Notes under the pieces: model-generated | What the model saw: only the letters and a program-made list of their open reading frames with translations | Databases searched by the model: none | Told to the model about the DNA's origin: nothing | Shown here: positions 34,755 through 47,229 of the stretch, one piece after another | How positions within the stretch are numbered: the first letter of the stretch is position 1 | How the letters are laid out: each line of letters begins with the position of its first letter | From: Eumeta japonica | Lineage: Eukaryota; Arthropoda; Insecta; Lepidoptera; Psychidae | Assembly: GCA_005406025.1 (NCBI GenBank) | Contig: BGZK01001430.1 | Span: 1-64,000 of the forward strand | Reading direction: 5' to 3' | Length of the DNA: 64,000 nt | Position numbers and translations under genes: made by a program

Positions 34755-34970
34755 AGGTAGGTTGCTTATAGTAGTAGATTATTCCTATATAGCTATAGTC
34801 TAGATGGTTATCTAATTTTGTACATATTTCATAGACAGTTATAGTTGTAGACAGCTAATAGATGTCTGTAGTCGTAGATGGGTCATAGATAGCATTGGCG
34901 TAGCTAGTTAAGAGATAGCTATAATTGTAGGTAGTTCGTAGATAGCTACATTTAACTATTAGGTTTTGGC
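34755..34970. repeat. Degenerate TAGATAGCTATAGTTGTAG minisatellite-like tract
   Basis: Words such as 'cagttatagttgtagacagc', 'gtctgtagtcgtagatgg', 'gatagctataattgtagg' and 'gtagatagctac' recur without a strict period. This is cryptic simplicity made of TAG/ATA triplets. Confidence 0.7.
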
Positions 34971-35489
34971 TAGGTCTTTTCGAAATCATGATATATTTAA
35001 CATAAGTTATTCTTGCTAATCCCGATGTATAATGTCTTGTTTGAGTTTCTTCAGATTGGCTTACTAGTCTTATTTATATTCTACGTATGCTTAATTAAAT
35101 GCTCTTTTGTGCTTCTAAATTTAATCTAATCTCTTACTTACGTACTTTCTACCAAGAACTCTATAAAAGAAAAGTAGAAGAAATTGAAGAACTCAAAGAA
35201 GTATATCGTGACAGTAGCACAAAACCAATTATACCTGTATATGAAAAGAAGTATACGAAGAGCTTGCTAAAGCACCTCTCAAAGTTTAATATGATACTCG
35301 AAGCTAAAACTATCCCAAATCAATAGCTTAATCGGATATTATACTGCTGTATGAGAAAGTTTCAATCGGTTCACTGGTAATATAGATATAAACTATTTGT
35401 ATCAATAATTCTTTGGCGTATATCATACGATATTGACAACGCACAACCAATTCAACAGGCAAACTTCACGATTGGCTATATACATACAC
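34971..35489. other. Non-coding stretch
   Basis: A 75-codon ORF at 35099-35326 (+) is rich in Lys and Glu in its middle ('YKRKVEEIEELKEVY'), which suggests a short coiled coil. I recognise no family and see no supporting context, so I do not call a gene. Confidence 0.3.
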
Positions 35490-35715
35490 AAGCGGTCATC
35501 GGTCCGCTTTGCTGGGCGTAAAGTTGATAAACAGCAATTATTTTAATATTAAAATGCCCTCGGTTTTACTCTCGTAGACATAGAACTAACGCCTTCATCT
35601 TCTATATCGGTCGATTTTCCTGTCAATTTCGATCGCGATCACGGTCCTGTTCTCGATGTCAATTCTAGTTCCACTTACGGGTTCGTTCCGCGTTCCGTCT
35701 CGATTCAAATACAGG
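35490..35715 (-). mobile_element. Helitron-like non-autonomous element (copy 2)
   Basis: Read on the minus strand it follows 16735-17046 block by block: 'atcgagaacaggaccgtg', 'aaaatcgaccgatatagaag', 'taaaaccgagggcat', 'tttacgcccagcaaagcgg' and 'atgaccgctt'. Its terminus has CTTG instead of CTAG. Confidence 0.6.
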
Positions 35716-35799
35716 TCTCCTTACTACGTTATATTACATGAAACATCAAAACCTACAAGAAATGCTATGCTTACTTGATCAAGAAAGTTAGAAGATAGG

Positions 35800-36475
35800 A
35801 TTAGAAATGAATGTTATTAAAACCAACATATTGAAAATATTAAATTTCTTATCAAAGTGAAGGACTACCGAATTAAATAGGTTGATAGCTACACTTACCT
35901 AGACAAGCAAATGTCATTGAAGAAAACCAAGAAATGAAGACCACATTGAAAAAGAACAAATATGGCCCGGAATATATTTTGGTGCCTATAGAAATCCTTA
36001 AAAGAGACTTCCCGACAAATCTGAAAAAATATACAATTGTTACCTGCATATTGTTCTGTTTGTTGTATGTTTACCAAACATGGGTCTTCACCATGAGAGA
36101 ACAAGATCAAGAATCATTGAAGGAAACGTATTAAATATAAGAAAAATACACCAAGTCAAAAGTGAAGATATTCCACTAAAACTAAGGTGACTGACATCCT
36201 TACAAAAAGCCTTGAAACTAAAATGGCAATGGGTCACGTCACATGTTATACAGCCAAAAGGTGAATACTTAGAAGTATACGATAGAAGGGATCAGAAGGA
36301 AGAAGAAGAGTAGGTAGGCCGAAAAGAGGATAGGCTGATGATGTAATGGAAATAGCTGGGCAAGACTGGCAGATTACAGATAAAGAGAAAGACGTGGAAA
36401 AGACTGGGGAGACCTTCACCCGAGAAGGGTTCTTATCCGAAAATCTAACAAATTTGAACGAATACATATAAAGCA
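35800..36475 (+). pseudogene. Decayed LINE reverse transcriptase 3' end
   Basis: In broken plus-strand frames it carries the C-terminal signature of a LINE type common in insects: 'VGRPKRG' then stop then 'ADDVMEIAGQDW' (from about 36310) and 'GETFTREGFLS' (near 36408). Upstream, 'VTDILTKSLETKMAMGHV' (near 36190) matches the usual 'K.K..GH' region. Several stops and frameshifts are present and the catalytic part is missing. ORFs at 35895-36134 and 36246-36476 are fragments or shadows of it. It is probably of the RTE/CR1-like group; the exact clade is not decided. Confidence 0.78.
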
Positions 36476-38100
36476 AAATATTGCAAACTAAGTATTAAAC
36501 CACATTTGCAATGTAAAATAAAAATAAAAAATTAAAGCTTTATAAAAGAAACGGTTGTAAAATACGCTTGCAAGCAAAATAATTAAAAGTACAAAATAAT
36601 TCTTCAAAAAATTTTCGAGAATAGTATTCTATAAAATGTAAACAAGTTCTCTTGCCGCCATCACCTACGTACATTTTTTTTGCAGTTAGAATGTTCGAGA
36701 AGCAATAAATCTTGTTTGTTTAGTTTGAGGTGTTTACGTCTGGTTCTTATAAATAAATTATGACTTGCTTGCATATATTTTCAAGAACGTTCGAGACCAC
36801 CAGTCGAGGGATATAGGGACATATTTGATGAATAACAATTAAATTACATTACATATATGTGGTGAGAAAAATTTAAATTTTTGTATGTTTGTTTGTAATG
36901 GATAAATTCAAAACAATATAAACGATTTTAAAATGCTTTTATCTATGAAAATCAGAGATTTGTCTACAAAAATAATTATTTGAAGTGCGTTGTGAAAATT
37001 AATGATAATACATAAAATAGTTTACTACATGCACAGGGACCCACAAAGAAGTCCGTGAGCATATACATAAATAAATTGAAATATAAAAAAATATTTATTT
37101 AGTTATATAAAGTCTCTATAAGAAAATGTGTTTTTGCCGATAAAATGTTACTTTGATTTATTGTGTGTATTGAAGATCCGTTAGCTCAATTAAAATCTTC
37201 ACATTGAATGAATAAATAAATATAAATACAACGTATGATTAAAATTTTGGACATGAAAAACATTTCATATATTTGTTTAATTTCGGAATCCTAATACAAT
37301 AAATATGATCAACATCGAGCGGCACTAGCATTGTTGAAATTATATGCATAGATCGTTTGAAATGGACGCTTTTAAATCCACTAATTATCCTGGCCGTCCC
37401 CGTAAGCTAGGGTCGTGAGGATAAGTCACCATAAGCGCTTTCACCCTCATAAAGGTGAAAAGCTCTGGCGCTGACGTGGGACCGATTGCTTGCACGACAT
37501 ATGATAAAGGAAATGAAATTTTTCACCTTCCTGCCCGAAGCCTCTGCTAAAGGTTTTTTATTTTCCGTTAATCGATGGATGGGCGCTTAGAAATATAATA
37601 AATATACATATTACGATGGGAAAAGACTAAAGCCTTTTTTCATGAGCTTTAATTCGATGTACTTTAATGATGGATTATTTTTTTTATCAAAACATAAGTT
37701 TGATCAAGAAGGTTTATTTCTTTTATTAAAACGTAATGAAACTTGATTAAAAAGGTTACCAATTTAAAACATTAAATTTTAATTAAATCATCAAAAATTT
37801 TAAAGTGTTGCAGGTAGCTCTTTTCAAGTTCTTTATTTTTATTAAGTGTTCATTATTAAAAAAAAATAATTATTTTGAGTAAAGTTTTTGGAAAATAGCA
37901 TCTTTGCCTTATATCGTATAGTGCCACTTATGTTTAACACATAGGGATATCTTTATTAGAAAATTTTATTTTGAATTTAAAAATAGATTGATATAAGTAC
38001 ATTTAAATAATATTTTATCTATACTGCTACATTTATAAATCTGTAGATTAAATCTATACATATTATTTTTGTCAAGTTCTGTAATGAATATTTGATTTAC
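36476..38100. other. Non-coding stretch
   Basis: A GC-richer block at 37385-37560 ('ggccgtccccgtaagctag', 'ctctggcgctgacgtggg') is unexplained. At 37680-37770 two diverged direct units of about 50 bp ('aagtttgatcaagaaggttt', 'gaaacttgattaaaaaggtt') lie in tandem. I see no gene. Confidence 0.4.
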
Positions 38101-38440
38101 GACTCACTGCCCTACTTCTATTACGATTGAAATTTTTGGCTCTGTCTGTCTGTTTTGTCCTTTTACAACTTCAGAACGGTTCGACCAATCATAATGAAAA
38201 TTCCTATATAACAAGAACATGTGATTGCTCAAATTATAGGCTATATTATATAATTTCAAAACACCGAATGGTAATCACAAATAGAAATTTAATTATCATT
38301 TTTGTATTTCTTTGGTAGCCATATTTTTTTTTTAACATAATGTCTATGGTGTGTGGAAAGGCGTGGGGGCTATGGGAGATATAGCGGTATAAGCAAAACG
38401 ACGGATAGATTTGGATTATAAAAAAAACCACTGCCGAATT
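38101..38440 (+). repeat. Dispersed repeat fragment, 'CTGTCTGTCTG...CGGTTCGACC' type
   Basis: 'ctctgtctgtctgttttgtc', 'aacttcagaacggttcgacc', 'aatgaaaattcctata' and 'ataggctat' follow the order of a very common lepidopteran repeat. That family contains 'gtctgtctgt...cgctggaccgattttgatgaaa...ataggcta'. ORFs at 38127-38452 are incidental. Confidence 0.5.
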
Positions 38441-38699
38441 TAAATTTAACATATATTTATGTATTTAAATGGGATTATATTCGTTTTACTGCTATTAACA
38501 TCACCCAAGCGATAAATAATGATATATGCATGATAAGTAAATTATTATTCCCATGAGTTAGTACTTTAATTTAAAATTAATAGCAACCCTTTTATATATT
38601 TATTCACTTTGCCGGTTCATTTCTGTCCACGTGGGGCGCTGTACACCCACCGTTATATACCACAAGTTATTAAGTTTATAGGAGCTAATTTTAGTATAA

Positions 38700-38890
38700 C
38701 AATATCGCTTTCATCAGTACAGGGTCCCCATTTCTCGATCCTCATTCCTGGCCCCGCGGAGTAATCTGAGGAAAACAAAACCAACTCCTACTTAAGGCAG
38801 GATTTTGAACCCTACTCCGACTTTAATTAACTCTCCGACTTTAATCCCAACTTCGACTCGGACCCCACGTTATGTCCTGGCAACTTTGAG
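38700..38890. repeat. Degenerate GACTCCGAC/GATCC-type tract
   Basis: 'ctcgatcctcattcctgg', 'ctactccgactttaattaac' and 'tccgactttaatcccaac' form a degenerate pyrimidine-rich tract. It resembles those at 16.7 and 59.5 kb. Confidence 0.45.
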
Positions 38891-40369
38891 TTTGTGTTGA
38901 ATATTAGGAAAAACGAAAAGTGCACGCCTAACGAGACTCGTTAAATTTTTAATAAAAATATGAGCTCGATTGGTGACCTTACAAAGTGAAATAAAGGACG
39001 AAAAAAATAGTTTTTTCTCAAGAGCTGTTAAGAAAAAAAACAATAAAACAAACCTGTGAACTGCTTACAGAGGCATGTGCAGGCGCTGAGCGGTTTGCAA
39101 TATTTTAAACCGTTTGATGGCTTTAGCGGCTCCGCCACTTTCACTGCAGAAAGAATGTATGAGACTTAAAATAACAAACGTAATTTTAATTAAAAGCAAC
39201 ACTGATTAGGCTTAGTATCCAAGTATACAAACTGACCGTAGTGATTCTAAACGCAAAAGAAAAAAATCGTCCTTTACGTAAACACAGATAGCCTGACGTG
39301 CACAAAAATTGTTTTCAATTACTTTTTTTATTAAAAAAATGTTTTTTTTGAAACACAAAATGTGATGATGGTAGTGTTTTTCTTGATACATTCTTCTATA
39401 CAAAATTAATATAATACACGCAATTTCACATCATATATTTGCATTCCATTAAAACAATATATGTATATACATATATGTATGTATGTATATATATAGGTAC
39501 ACACTTAAATATTACAAATATGTTGTACTAGTTTTTTGTTGCGTTTTCCCTGTGTTCCGTTTATTTATTTTTTTGTTAAGGGCAAATATTTTTTTAATTG
39601 CCATTTCTAAAACATCCCACCTCTATACACGTAAAACATCGCCGTGGTAGTGCATATCGGATGACAGGGCACATTCATCGAAACCCCGCTCGCGATAGAA
39701 TCGCCCGAGATTAATAATTTAAAGTATTTACCGACATTTATTTGGGCAAAACAATACTAGCCAAAAGGGTCGGGTTTGATTTCCATTTCCCCAAAACAAA
39801 CATGATCCGTTCTGGCGCCGGTCACAACCGAATGAGTATTGTTTCAGATTAAATAAATAATTATACTAAAGATTAGGGCGTAAAGACAGGCTTATGAATT
39901 TTTCTCGATTTTTGTTAGTAAAACCTTTTGAAATACCACTATTAAATCTTAAAATTATTTAGAACTTTAGTATTTTATCTGGATAAACTTTAGGTGACGA
40001 TATTCAATAATATCTTTGAATAGATTTTCTATATGGTGTATTTCCTAAATATGTTTTTTTGTAATAATTTTAATAATAAAACCGTCATCTCTGTGTGCCA
40101 TGTGTACAATATTTCGTAGTTGCCCGTCACAATATGTGGACGTAAAAGAGGATTTTATTTAAAACTATATTTATTAATTGAATTCACGATTTGATGAGTA
40201 CCAACATCTAAAAACGGGTCCACATAGAACGAGGGCTAAAGTTGTTATAATTTAATTTTCATAATTTACATGAATACAATGTAACATTGTAGAAATATAA
40301 ATAAACAAAGGGAAGGTACCCTAAGAATATTTTTTTTGAGATTTGATTCTGCCACTTTGATCATAATTT
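38891..40369. other. Non-coding stretch
   Basis: A TATG/TA-rich microsatellite lies at 39456-39496. No gene is visible. Confidence 0.4.
39456..39496. repeat. (TATG)/(TA)n microsatellite
   Basis: 'atatatgtatatacatatat' and onwards, an imperfect alternating tract. Confidence 0.9.
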
Positions 40370-40495
40370 GACCGTATCAAATTATATGTTTCAAGTATTA
40401 AGAGTCTTTAAACTAAGCAGCGGATAGACAGATGGACGGACGGGCATGACGAAACCATAAGAGTTCTTGGTTGACTACGGAGCCCCAAAAGTGCC
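40370..40495 (+). repeat. 3' fragment of the 'GGACGGACGGGCATGACGAAA' repeat
   Basis: 'agatggacggacgggcatga' and 'cgaaaccataagagtt' correspond to the 3' parts of the copies ending at 1509 and 11321. The upstream part does not match clearly. Confidence 0.6.
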
Positions 40496-41114
40496 TATAG
40501 TTTGTCGGAACTAAGACTTGTCCACTGAGCATAGAAGATGATCGCTATGGGCAAAAATCCAATAACGAATTGCGAAAGAAACGAAGGAGGCTTTTTTCGA
40601 GTAAATTCTATATAATTGTTGGAAAATCTTTACCATAGACATCTGGTGCCATCGATATATCATGAAACAGTAGTCGACTGCATCATCATGGGTCTATAAA
40701 AATCATTAGTCTCCTGTGGTTATTAAGGTCATGGTGCTGAAACCACCAGCTGAATTCAGCCATTGAGGTGTTCACGTCGGAATATCACTAATGACAATTC
40801 TATTCAAAATTTTATTATTCTGTGGAAATTTATCAACGCAATGCAAGTTTCAACACATTTTTATTTTTGCACATTACTAAACTCGTGTGATACCCGTTTT
40901 CATAGTTTCGTATACCCAATAAAACACGGAACCATTACAGGATCGTTCTCTTATCTGTAGATCTGTACGTCTATCATAGCCTGCTTCCTCTGAATCTGCT
41001 GAAAGAAATAAAATTGCAAACTAGTCCATATACAGAGTTAGGCTACCCGATTACGCATATATAAATAAAATGAATAAAATAATCAGATTTTGGGATGCCA
41101 GTTATAAAATAAAC
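40496..41114. other. Non-coding stretch
   Basis: No gene recognised. The 65-codon ORF at 40763-40960 lacks features. Confidence 0.35.
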
Positions 41115-41632
41115 AAAACCGGCGAAGAGCATGTCGGACCATGATCTATATAAAGTTCCGAAGCCTTCACTACAACGAATTGCATTACAGATAAAACTAC
41201 ATTGATGGTACTTACGTCCTTTTGTTGAGAAGCGCAGTTTTTCAGCAATAACTCAAAACGGTACATCCGATCACGTTCAAAGTAATTTTCTTTGACAGTT
41301 TCTGTTAAGCATTTTCTTTGTAATTTTTTTATTTTTGACTTACGATTTTAAAAATAAATGAGAGGACACAGTTTATGCTACTTTGGGAGCGGTTATTTCT
41401 GAAAATATTCACTCAATCAAAAATCGCTTAGAAACCTTTAAGTATATATAAAATAACTGCCAAAATATGTGCCACACGTTGATGTTTGTTGAAAAGAATT
41501 TTTCAACTACTATTACATGTATGTAGTGCACTCCTTAAAATATTGATTTTTGTTTATTAACTGCTAAACTAAATAGTGGCTTATACAAGACACCTATACT
41601 ATACGTTTCATCAATATACATCTTGAGTTTTG
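41115..41632 (+). mobile_element. Non-autonomous lepidopteran 'GGCCAAGAG' repeat, copy 3 (3'-truncated)
   Basis: It starts 'aaaccggcgaagagcatgtc' and 'aaagttccgaagcc', and ends after 'acaagacacctatactata' and 'tacatcttgagtttt'. The terminal 'ggacggacatgacgaa' block of copies 1 and 2 is missing. A deletion near 41200 has joined 'gataaaactac' directly to 'ggtacttacgtccttttg'. Confidence 0.75.
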
Positions 41633-42429
41633 CCTGTGTTGTAATTGTAATTAAAATAAACTTTAAAAATAGTTTAATAATGAAATGTTTATTATCTAAT
41701 CGTTATTATATTAATGATATTATTACTGCGCAATATAAATAATCAATAGAATTAAAAATTGAAACATTTAACACCGATTCTCCTGTTTATTTATCGATGA
41801 AGTGTCAACACAGTGTCGACTTTATATCATATCAAGGAATTTTATTCTCCTGTATTTATGGTCATTTTATGAACACTGTAAATATCAACTCAGCACTTTA
41901 GTACTGCCATATGTAATACAAGTTACGGAACCTCTCAATTGACAGTCATGAATACATAATTACGTTTGATTTTAAAGGACCTTCATTTTCAAACCTTACC
42001 AGCTATATAAAAACTGTTTAACCGTCGTATCTGTGCATTGGTATGTAAGTAAATATTTGCTGAGGACTGATTCCTAGCGATGTAGGGAGTATAACTAAAT
42101 AAAATTAGACTATTTCTAAAAAATTTCAACACGCTAATTTCTAAAATTACTCAACGAATTATTCATGGGATTTTGTCAGCAATTTGAGGGTAAGTAGTGC
42201 TAACGCATAGTCATGAAAATCGGCTTTTGATATATCTAATTAATTTTAAATAGTAAGTTCTACGGCTAAGAAATCGCGGCACGGCCAGTATCAATAATAT
42301 TTTGAAGCAAAGTGGACTATGAAAGGAAAGGCGTGCTTTCAAACTATTTTCAGCTGACCTGATCTATTTAAAGGGATTTGTAATTAAAATGAGAACTGTT
42401 CCTTGAAAGATGAAAGTGTTTAATGTTGC
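41633..42429. other. Non-coding stretch
   Basis: AT-rich without a gene. Confidence 0.4.
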
Positions 42430-43075
42430 TGAAGAACCAAGCAAAGATCTACCCGAAGCTCACACCTGTCTTTGCTGTTACAACGGATGCTTTAACAGTG
42501 TCTTTAAGAAGAAGCGCTCCGGTGCACGATTTCAATAGACAATGCCCTAGTGAACGAATATGGCGTAGTTTTGCAGAGCAATGTAAAGGATTGGAATAAT
42601 ACGATGAAGGCAATCGGTCTGAAACTCAGTAAAACCAAAGTTGACTACGTGTGATGCGACTTTTTGATGTCTATGGTGCAGTCATTGTAAGTCATTGGCT
42701 CTAGACCACGCCAATTTTCCCCGAATTTAAATGTTTCAGTTCGTCGCTTCAGCAACACGATGAGATAAAAGAAGATGCAAAGAAATGTTTCCATGGCCTT
42801 GCAAAACACAAGTGACTCCTCTGGGATTGCAAATGTCCAAGGTCGGCGCTAACTGCGTCTATTTTCCATTGGCCGCATGCTTATTTGCCCCTTGTAAATC
42901 ATATAATCCTATAATGTTAAAACGAGAAAGCGGAGGTTACTGCGACCTGTGGCCTTAACGCACCTCGGAAACTTAAAGATCACACCTGCAAGTCGTGAGA
43001 CAAGGTTGTCTTGAGCGACTTTAAATGCCAAATGGGCAGCAAAAATTTTTAAGGAAAGTTTGATTGTGAAACACG
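42430..43075 (+). pseudogene. Decayed RTE-like LINE reverse transcriptase
   Basis: In one frame 'YPKLTPVFAVTTDALTVSL' (about 42450-42510) and 'APVHDF' match the region just before the catalytic box. In another frame 'IDNALVNEYGVVLQSN' and 'GLKLSKTKVDYV' (42530-42650) match the region after it. The expected FADD box is disrupted and reads around 'IDN'. The frame changes and stops show it is dead. Weaker similarity continues to about 43070. The clade call rests on the typical 'GLKLS..KT.Y' motif. Confidence 0.78.
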
Positions 43076-43084
43076 GGGAGTGAT

Positions 43085-43133
43085 ATGTATATATATATAT
43101 ATATAAATATATATATATAGAGAGAGAGAGAGA
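43085..43133. repeat. (TA)n(GA)n compound microsatellite
   Basis: TA repeats with one 'aaat' interruption, followed directly by seven GA units. Confidence 0.95.
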
Positions 43134-43600
43134 CAGAGTTGTTCATTTAAAATAATGAGATATTGGAAATATAATAATGGAAATTGAGAAGAAAGATGAG
43201 AAAAGATAGCTACATAAATATTTCATATTAAAGTTGTTGGGGGGTGAATGTGACCTTTACTTGAAAAGGAGTCGTACAAAATGGAAGGTTAAAACATATT
43301 GGGTGACCTCAAATAAATATATTGGAAATAATGCGATAATATTGGAATCTGCCAGTGATATTACTGTGTTGAAATGTTTTTGAATATTAGAAAATTATAT
43401 GAGGTAAATACAAATGAAACTTTGCTTTTCAACCACAAATTAAACATTTATGTAACTTTTATGAAGAGCGAAATATTGAAAGTTTCCTTACCACAATTAT
43501 GTCTATTTATTTATATAAGTATTTCTCTATGCAAACGTTGAATTCTATTCAAGAATCACAGTTTAATGTTTTGTATGAATTTCACACATATAACGTACAA

Positions 43601-43633
<33 letters not shown>

Positions 43634-44139
43634 CACATTCAATTTCCAACATTTTTGTTCGTAATCGCGTTCTTAAGCCTTGATTAAAAAGAACCAATCT
43701 TATTGTACGAAAATACAATGCAGCTCTTTGTACCGGTCATTTGTTAGAGCGTTGTCCGCGGTACGGGACGTGCAGACGGACAAAAAACTATGAGACGGCG
43801 TATAGCTGGTTGTCCGCTCGATGGGTTTTGACCTCGTGTAATATTGTTTTAAGTTTTTTTTATTGAGCTTTAGGTATTTCAGAAAACACTATCGTCGTCC
43901 GCTTTCGCATTTATTAATATTTAATATCGAAAAACCATTTCGTCATTTCTGTATCTATACCCTTTATTTTCGTACAGATTTTTTTTAATTCACAAATTTT
44001 AAATATATTTTGAACACCCTCAAAACCAAAGGTGTATCACTGTAATTCTACCCATGGATGAAAAAAAAAGGGGGAGTGATGTATTAGCGAACAATGACCG
44101 AATTAATGTATGATATGCAAATACGGCAGATACGGCAAA
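43134..44139. other. Non-coding stretch with an (AC)n tract
   Basis: (AC)n at 43600-43627. A GC-richer patch lies at 43745-43830 ('cgcggtacgggacgtgcag'). No gene. Confidence 0.4.
43600..43638. repeat. (AC)n microsatellite with AT end
   Basis: About fourteen AC units followed by 'atatatacacatt'. Confidence 0.96.
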
Positions 44140-44310
44140 TTAATGCTTATTATTCGGAGCTATAGTCCATTTTAGTGCTGCCTTTTGTACTGCATGGCTC
44201 ATAGTACTGGCCCAATGCGAGTTGCGCGCTATCTATAATCGTTAGTTACCAATATGATAACAACGCCGGGACCCACGGCTTAAAATACTCTCCGAGCCAT
44301 GAAGCGAATG
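44140..44310 (+). repeat. Dispersed repeat fragment, 'CGGGACCCACGGCTTAA' type
   Basis: 'tggcccaatgcgagttgcg' and 'gccgggacccacggctta' with 'ctctccgagcc' recur, in the same order, at 54990-55080 ('ggcccagtgcgggcc', 'gggaccgatggcttaac'). This is a common lepidopteran repeat type of LINE/SINE-tail appearance. Confidence 0.6.
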
Positions 44311-45411
44311 ATTTTACTCTAACTTAGCCCACTTAATTCTGACGAAAATACTCAAGAAGCAAAAATCGTTTTTTGTAACTATCCCAAAACCACGGTTTCG
44401 TGAGAACTTATAAAGGATTTATAAGCGCTTACAAGTCCGGAAAAGGGCCCGCTTTATAAGTCAATTTGCGCCTATAAATATTTATAATGCACCTTTGAAA
44501 TGCTACTTACGACAATAATAATATTCCTATAATACATTAATACTTTTGTGGGTTCATTTGTGAACAGTCGCAGATAGAATACAGTCGATGTATTTAGCTC
44601 ATTGTCGATTATTATAAATTTTATATTAACGTCTACCAGAGTAATTGAATTACAAATTATTACGTCGTTGTATTATTATTTTGATGTAGTATATATGCAG
44701 AGAAACATACATTTTCTGTGAAATCTATCACGTTTTTGTTAAAATTTTAACACGCCTCCTGAAATTGTAATATTTACATATTAGTACTTTACAGTTTGTT
44801 TACCAAATATTCAAGGCGGCTGCCATTTTCAGCTAGTATTTGAAACGCTTTATAATGCTGTAATAGGCATACCTGGTTTTGTAAAGACAAGAATCAGAAC
44901 CAAAGGACACGCCATGATTACCACATTTAGGGTTCGGAAACGCAAAAAAAGAAAAAGACACAATGTTCATGAATTATACAGTTTAGTAGTAGATATATTT
45001 AAGGGTATGTTGCTTTTGATTGAATTAATAATTTTGATTGTATTTAAATGTCATATTATATTCAAGACGAAGTACAGTTATGAATATCGCCGATAACCAT
45101 TACCTATTTTAATTCACTTTTAGCCTAATATAAAATTAACAAAACTGTAAATGAATTCCAGTAATTGAACCTTATATTTACTAATGAAGATCATAAAATG
45201 TAACCTTATGAGCACTTATAACCCTAAATGACCTAGTGCATTACAGTGAATTCATGTAAACGATTACAAGATGAGATTATAGTTGTAAACGTACTTATGT
45301 AAAAACAGTATTTGTTTATGCTGTTCAATGGGCGGTAGCAAATACTGAAGCCATTATTGGAACTTTATAAGTCTCTATATGGCCTTATAACGTACGCGTC
45401 GCAGGACAATT
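44311..45411. other. Non-coding stretch
   Basis: The 60-codon ORF at 44914-45096 has a basic start ('RVRKRKKRKRH') and a hydrophobic middle but no family. I do not call it a gene. Confidence 0.35.
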
Positions 45412-45665
45412 TTGCTTGTCGGGTGCGCCGTTAAACCGGTGAGATACCACATTCTCACAGAATACAGACGCGAAGCAACGGCTTCCGCTGTTGTGTTTCG
45501 TCCAGTGAGTGAGAGTTGCAGTGCCGCATTCCCTCTTTCGTCATATAACCCATTATTTATTAAAAGGCCGGCATTAGTCGACACCTTTGAGGTTGTGAGT
45601 GTCGAGTGGCGGCGTTAATCACTTCCTGACTCGTAAACTCTTTTGTCCTTTGATATGCCATAAAA
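45412..45665 (+). mobile_element. Lepidopteran SINE, plus orientation (copy E)
   Basis: It has 'ccggtgagataccacattct', 'cacagaatacagacgcg' and 'gttgtgtttcgtccagtgag' in the head. In the tail it has 'aaaaggccggcattagtcg', 'gagtgtcgagtggcggcg' and 'cctgactcgtaaactc', ending near 'tatgccataaaaa'. This is the best copy for showing the whole SINE order. The overlapping ORFs on both strands (45375-45618) are incidental. Confidence 0.82.
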
Positions 45666-46530
45666 ACTTAAAACTCATTGATAAATTTGTTTGTAGCCAG
45701 TGTCCTTCAGGCAGTACCTTCCCGTTCGCGTTTGATCCAACCCTACATCACATTATAATGACCGATATCACAAAATAATAATTCAGAGTTATAATTGTTT
45801 ATTGAACTCTATATAATGCAATTTATTTACTGCTTTATTCCTTCATTATGTGTTTATTTCATTAATAATTTTAGAATTACATAAATTGATTTAAAGGGTA
45901 CTGTTAATAAAAAGCATCATGTCATTCTTCATTATGAAATTACAGTACATACTGTGATTGATGGTTTTTTTCTACGTACAGATAGGGCGATTAAGATATT
46001 GTTTCAAGGGAACCCTCTCAGTGACCCACGGTACCCTAAAAGGGTTGAGGCGATTATCAGTGTGGTATCAACCAGAATTTTGTCAAAACACTGGGTATCT
46101 ATTCTAAGATTATTAAACATTTCATCAAAGGAAATTTATCAATTGAAAACCAATGTATTTAAATATACTATATTAATATAAAATATAGTAGTATATCGAG
46201 ATACCAGCAGAAATGGAATTTCATATGCTATACTACAAACATTATTTAAAAATTTTGTCAAGTTACTTCGCAATGAAAGAATAGTTTAAATTTTTTTATT
46301 ATACATTATCTATGTATGTATTAACTTATCGATATTATTTAATTTACAATCATTTATAAAACATAAATATTAATAACATTATTGGAAAATTTGCATATTG
46401 TTGTTTTATTAACAATACAACCCCTTCTTTCATAGTTCTGTGCCAGTGCACGGATTTTCCTTCTTTTCCTGCATTTCTCCAAGCGGTTAGTGCATAGAGA
46501 GAGATTCAGTGTTTAAAGCTTTTGTCTCAT
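45666..46530. other. Non-coding stretch
   Basis: A 75-codon ORF at 45954-46181 has no recognisable domain. The rest is AT-rich. Confidence 0.35.
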
Positions 46531-46933
46531 GCTTTCTAAAACTAAATTAGTAGAATTTTACTAATTGAAGTAGTAACAGTAGAAACAACATCAAAATTAG
46601 TAATTTTAGTTGAATCTACTACAGATTTACTAAGTTTGTATGTTACTTTTCAATTAGTAATTTTCACTAATTGAAAAAGTAATATGGCCCAACTTCACTA
46701 TTGAATTAGTAGTTCTGAACTAGTAGTCACTTGACAATTAGTAAAATAATCACTTTTATAATAGTAGTATTATACTTTTAATTAGTTGAAAATTTACAAT
46801 TTTAATTTGTAATCATTTCTACTATTTGAAAGAGTGGATAACCACTTATTGCAGGTCGTATACTTTGGACATCTTAAAATAGTAGCTATTGACTAATAAT
46901 TAGTGGTTTTCCACTTATTCAGTTTTAGAGAGT
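46531..46933. mobile_element. MITE rich in TTACTAATTG palindromic words
   Basis: The left end 'ctttctaaaactaaattag' and the inverse of the right end ('actctctaaaactgaataag') match as imperfect terminal inverted repeats of about 35 bp. The interior repeats 'aattagtaa'/'ttactaatt' in both orientations about ten times. It includes a hairpin with 16-bp arms (46643-46658 and 46666-46682) that has one bulge. No target duplication is clear. There is no ORF. Confidence 0.6.
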
Positions 46934-47229
46934 GTACGATTTCTGCCGGCCAGCTCTCTGTCGCCGTGACTTACGACAACAAACCTCGTTTCAAAACTTT
47001 CAGAAAGCTTACGAAAGCTTACATATTCAAAAACCCCGTTCCTATACATTCACATAGGTCACCTACAGTGGCGCTTTCGAGTTATTCCATCTAGGTTATT
47101 TTAGATTATTCTCGTATTGTCCGTATAAACATAACACTTCAAACCAAATACTAATCTTTACGAAGGCAAACATAATTTAATGTGTAAAGTAGCATTGTTT
47201 AAATTATATATTAATTCATACACGGGGAT
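46934..47229. other. Short non-coding stretch
   Basis: Slightly GC-richer at 46940-47090. The 63-codon ORF (46903-47094) has no recognisable features. Confidence 0.3.

Noticed and set aside
35099..35326. Small coiled-coil gene
   Set aside because: Short Lys/Glu-rich ORF without start context, conservation evidence or neighbours; could be chance in AT-rich DNA.
44914..45096. Small basic/hydrophobic ORF as a secreted or membrane peptide gene
   Set aside because: The basic start is not a signal peptide and no family or promoter is visible.
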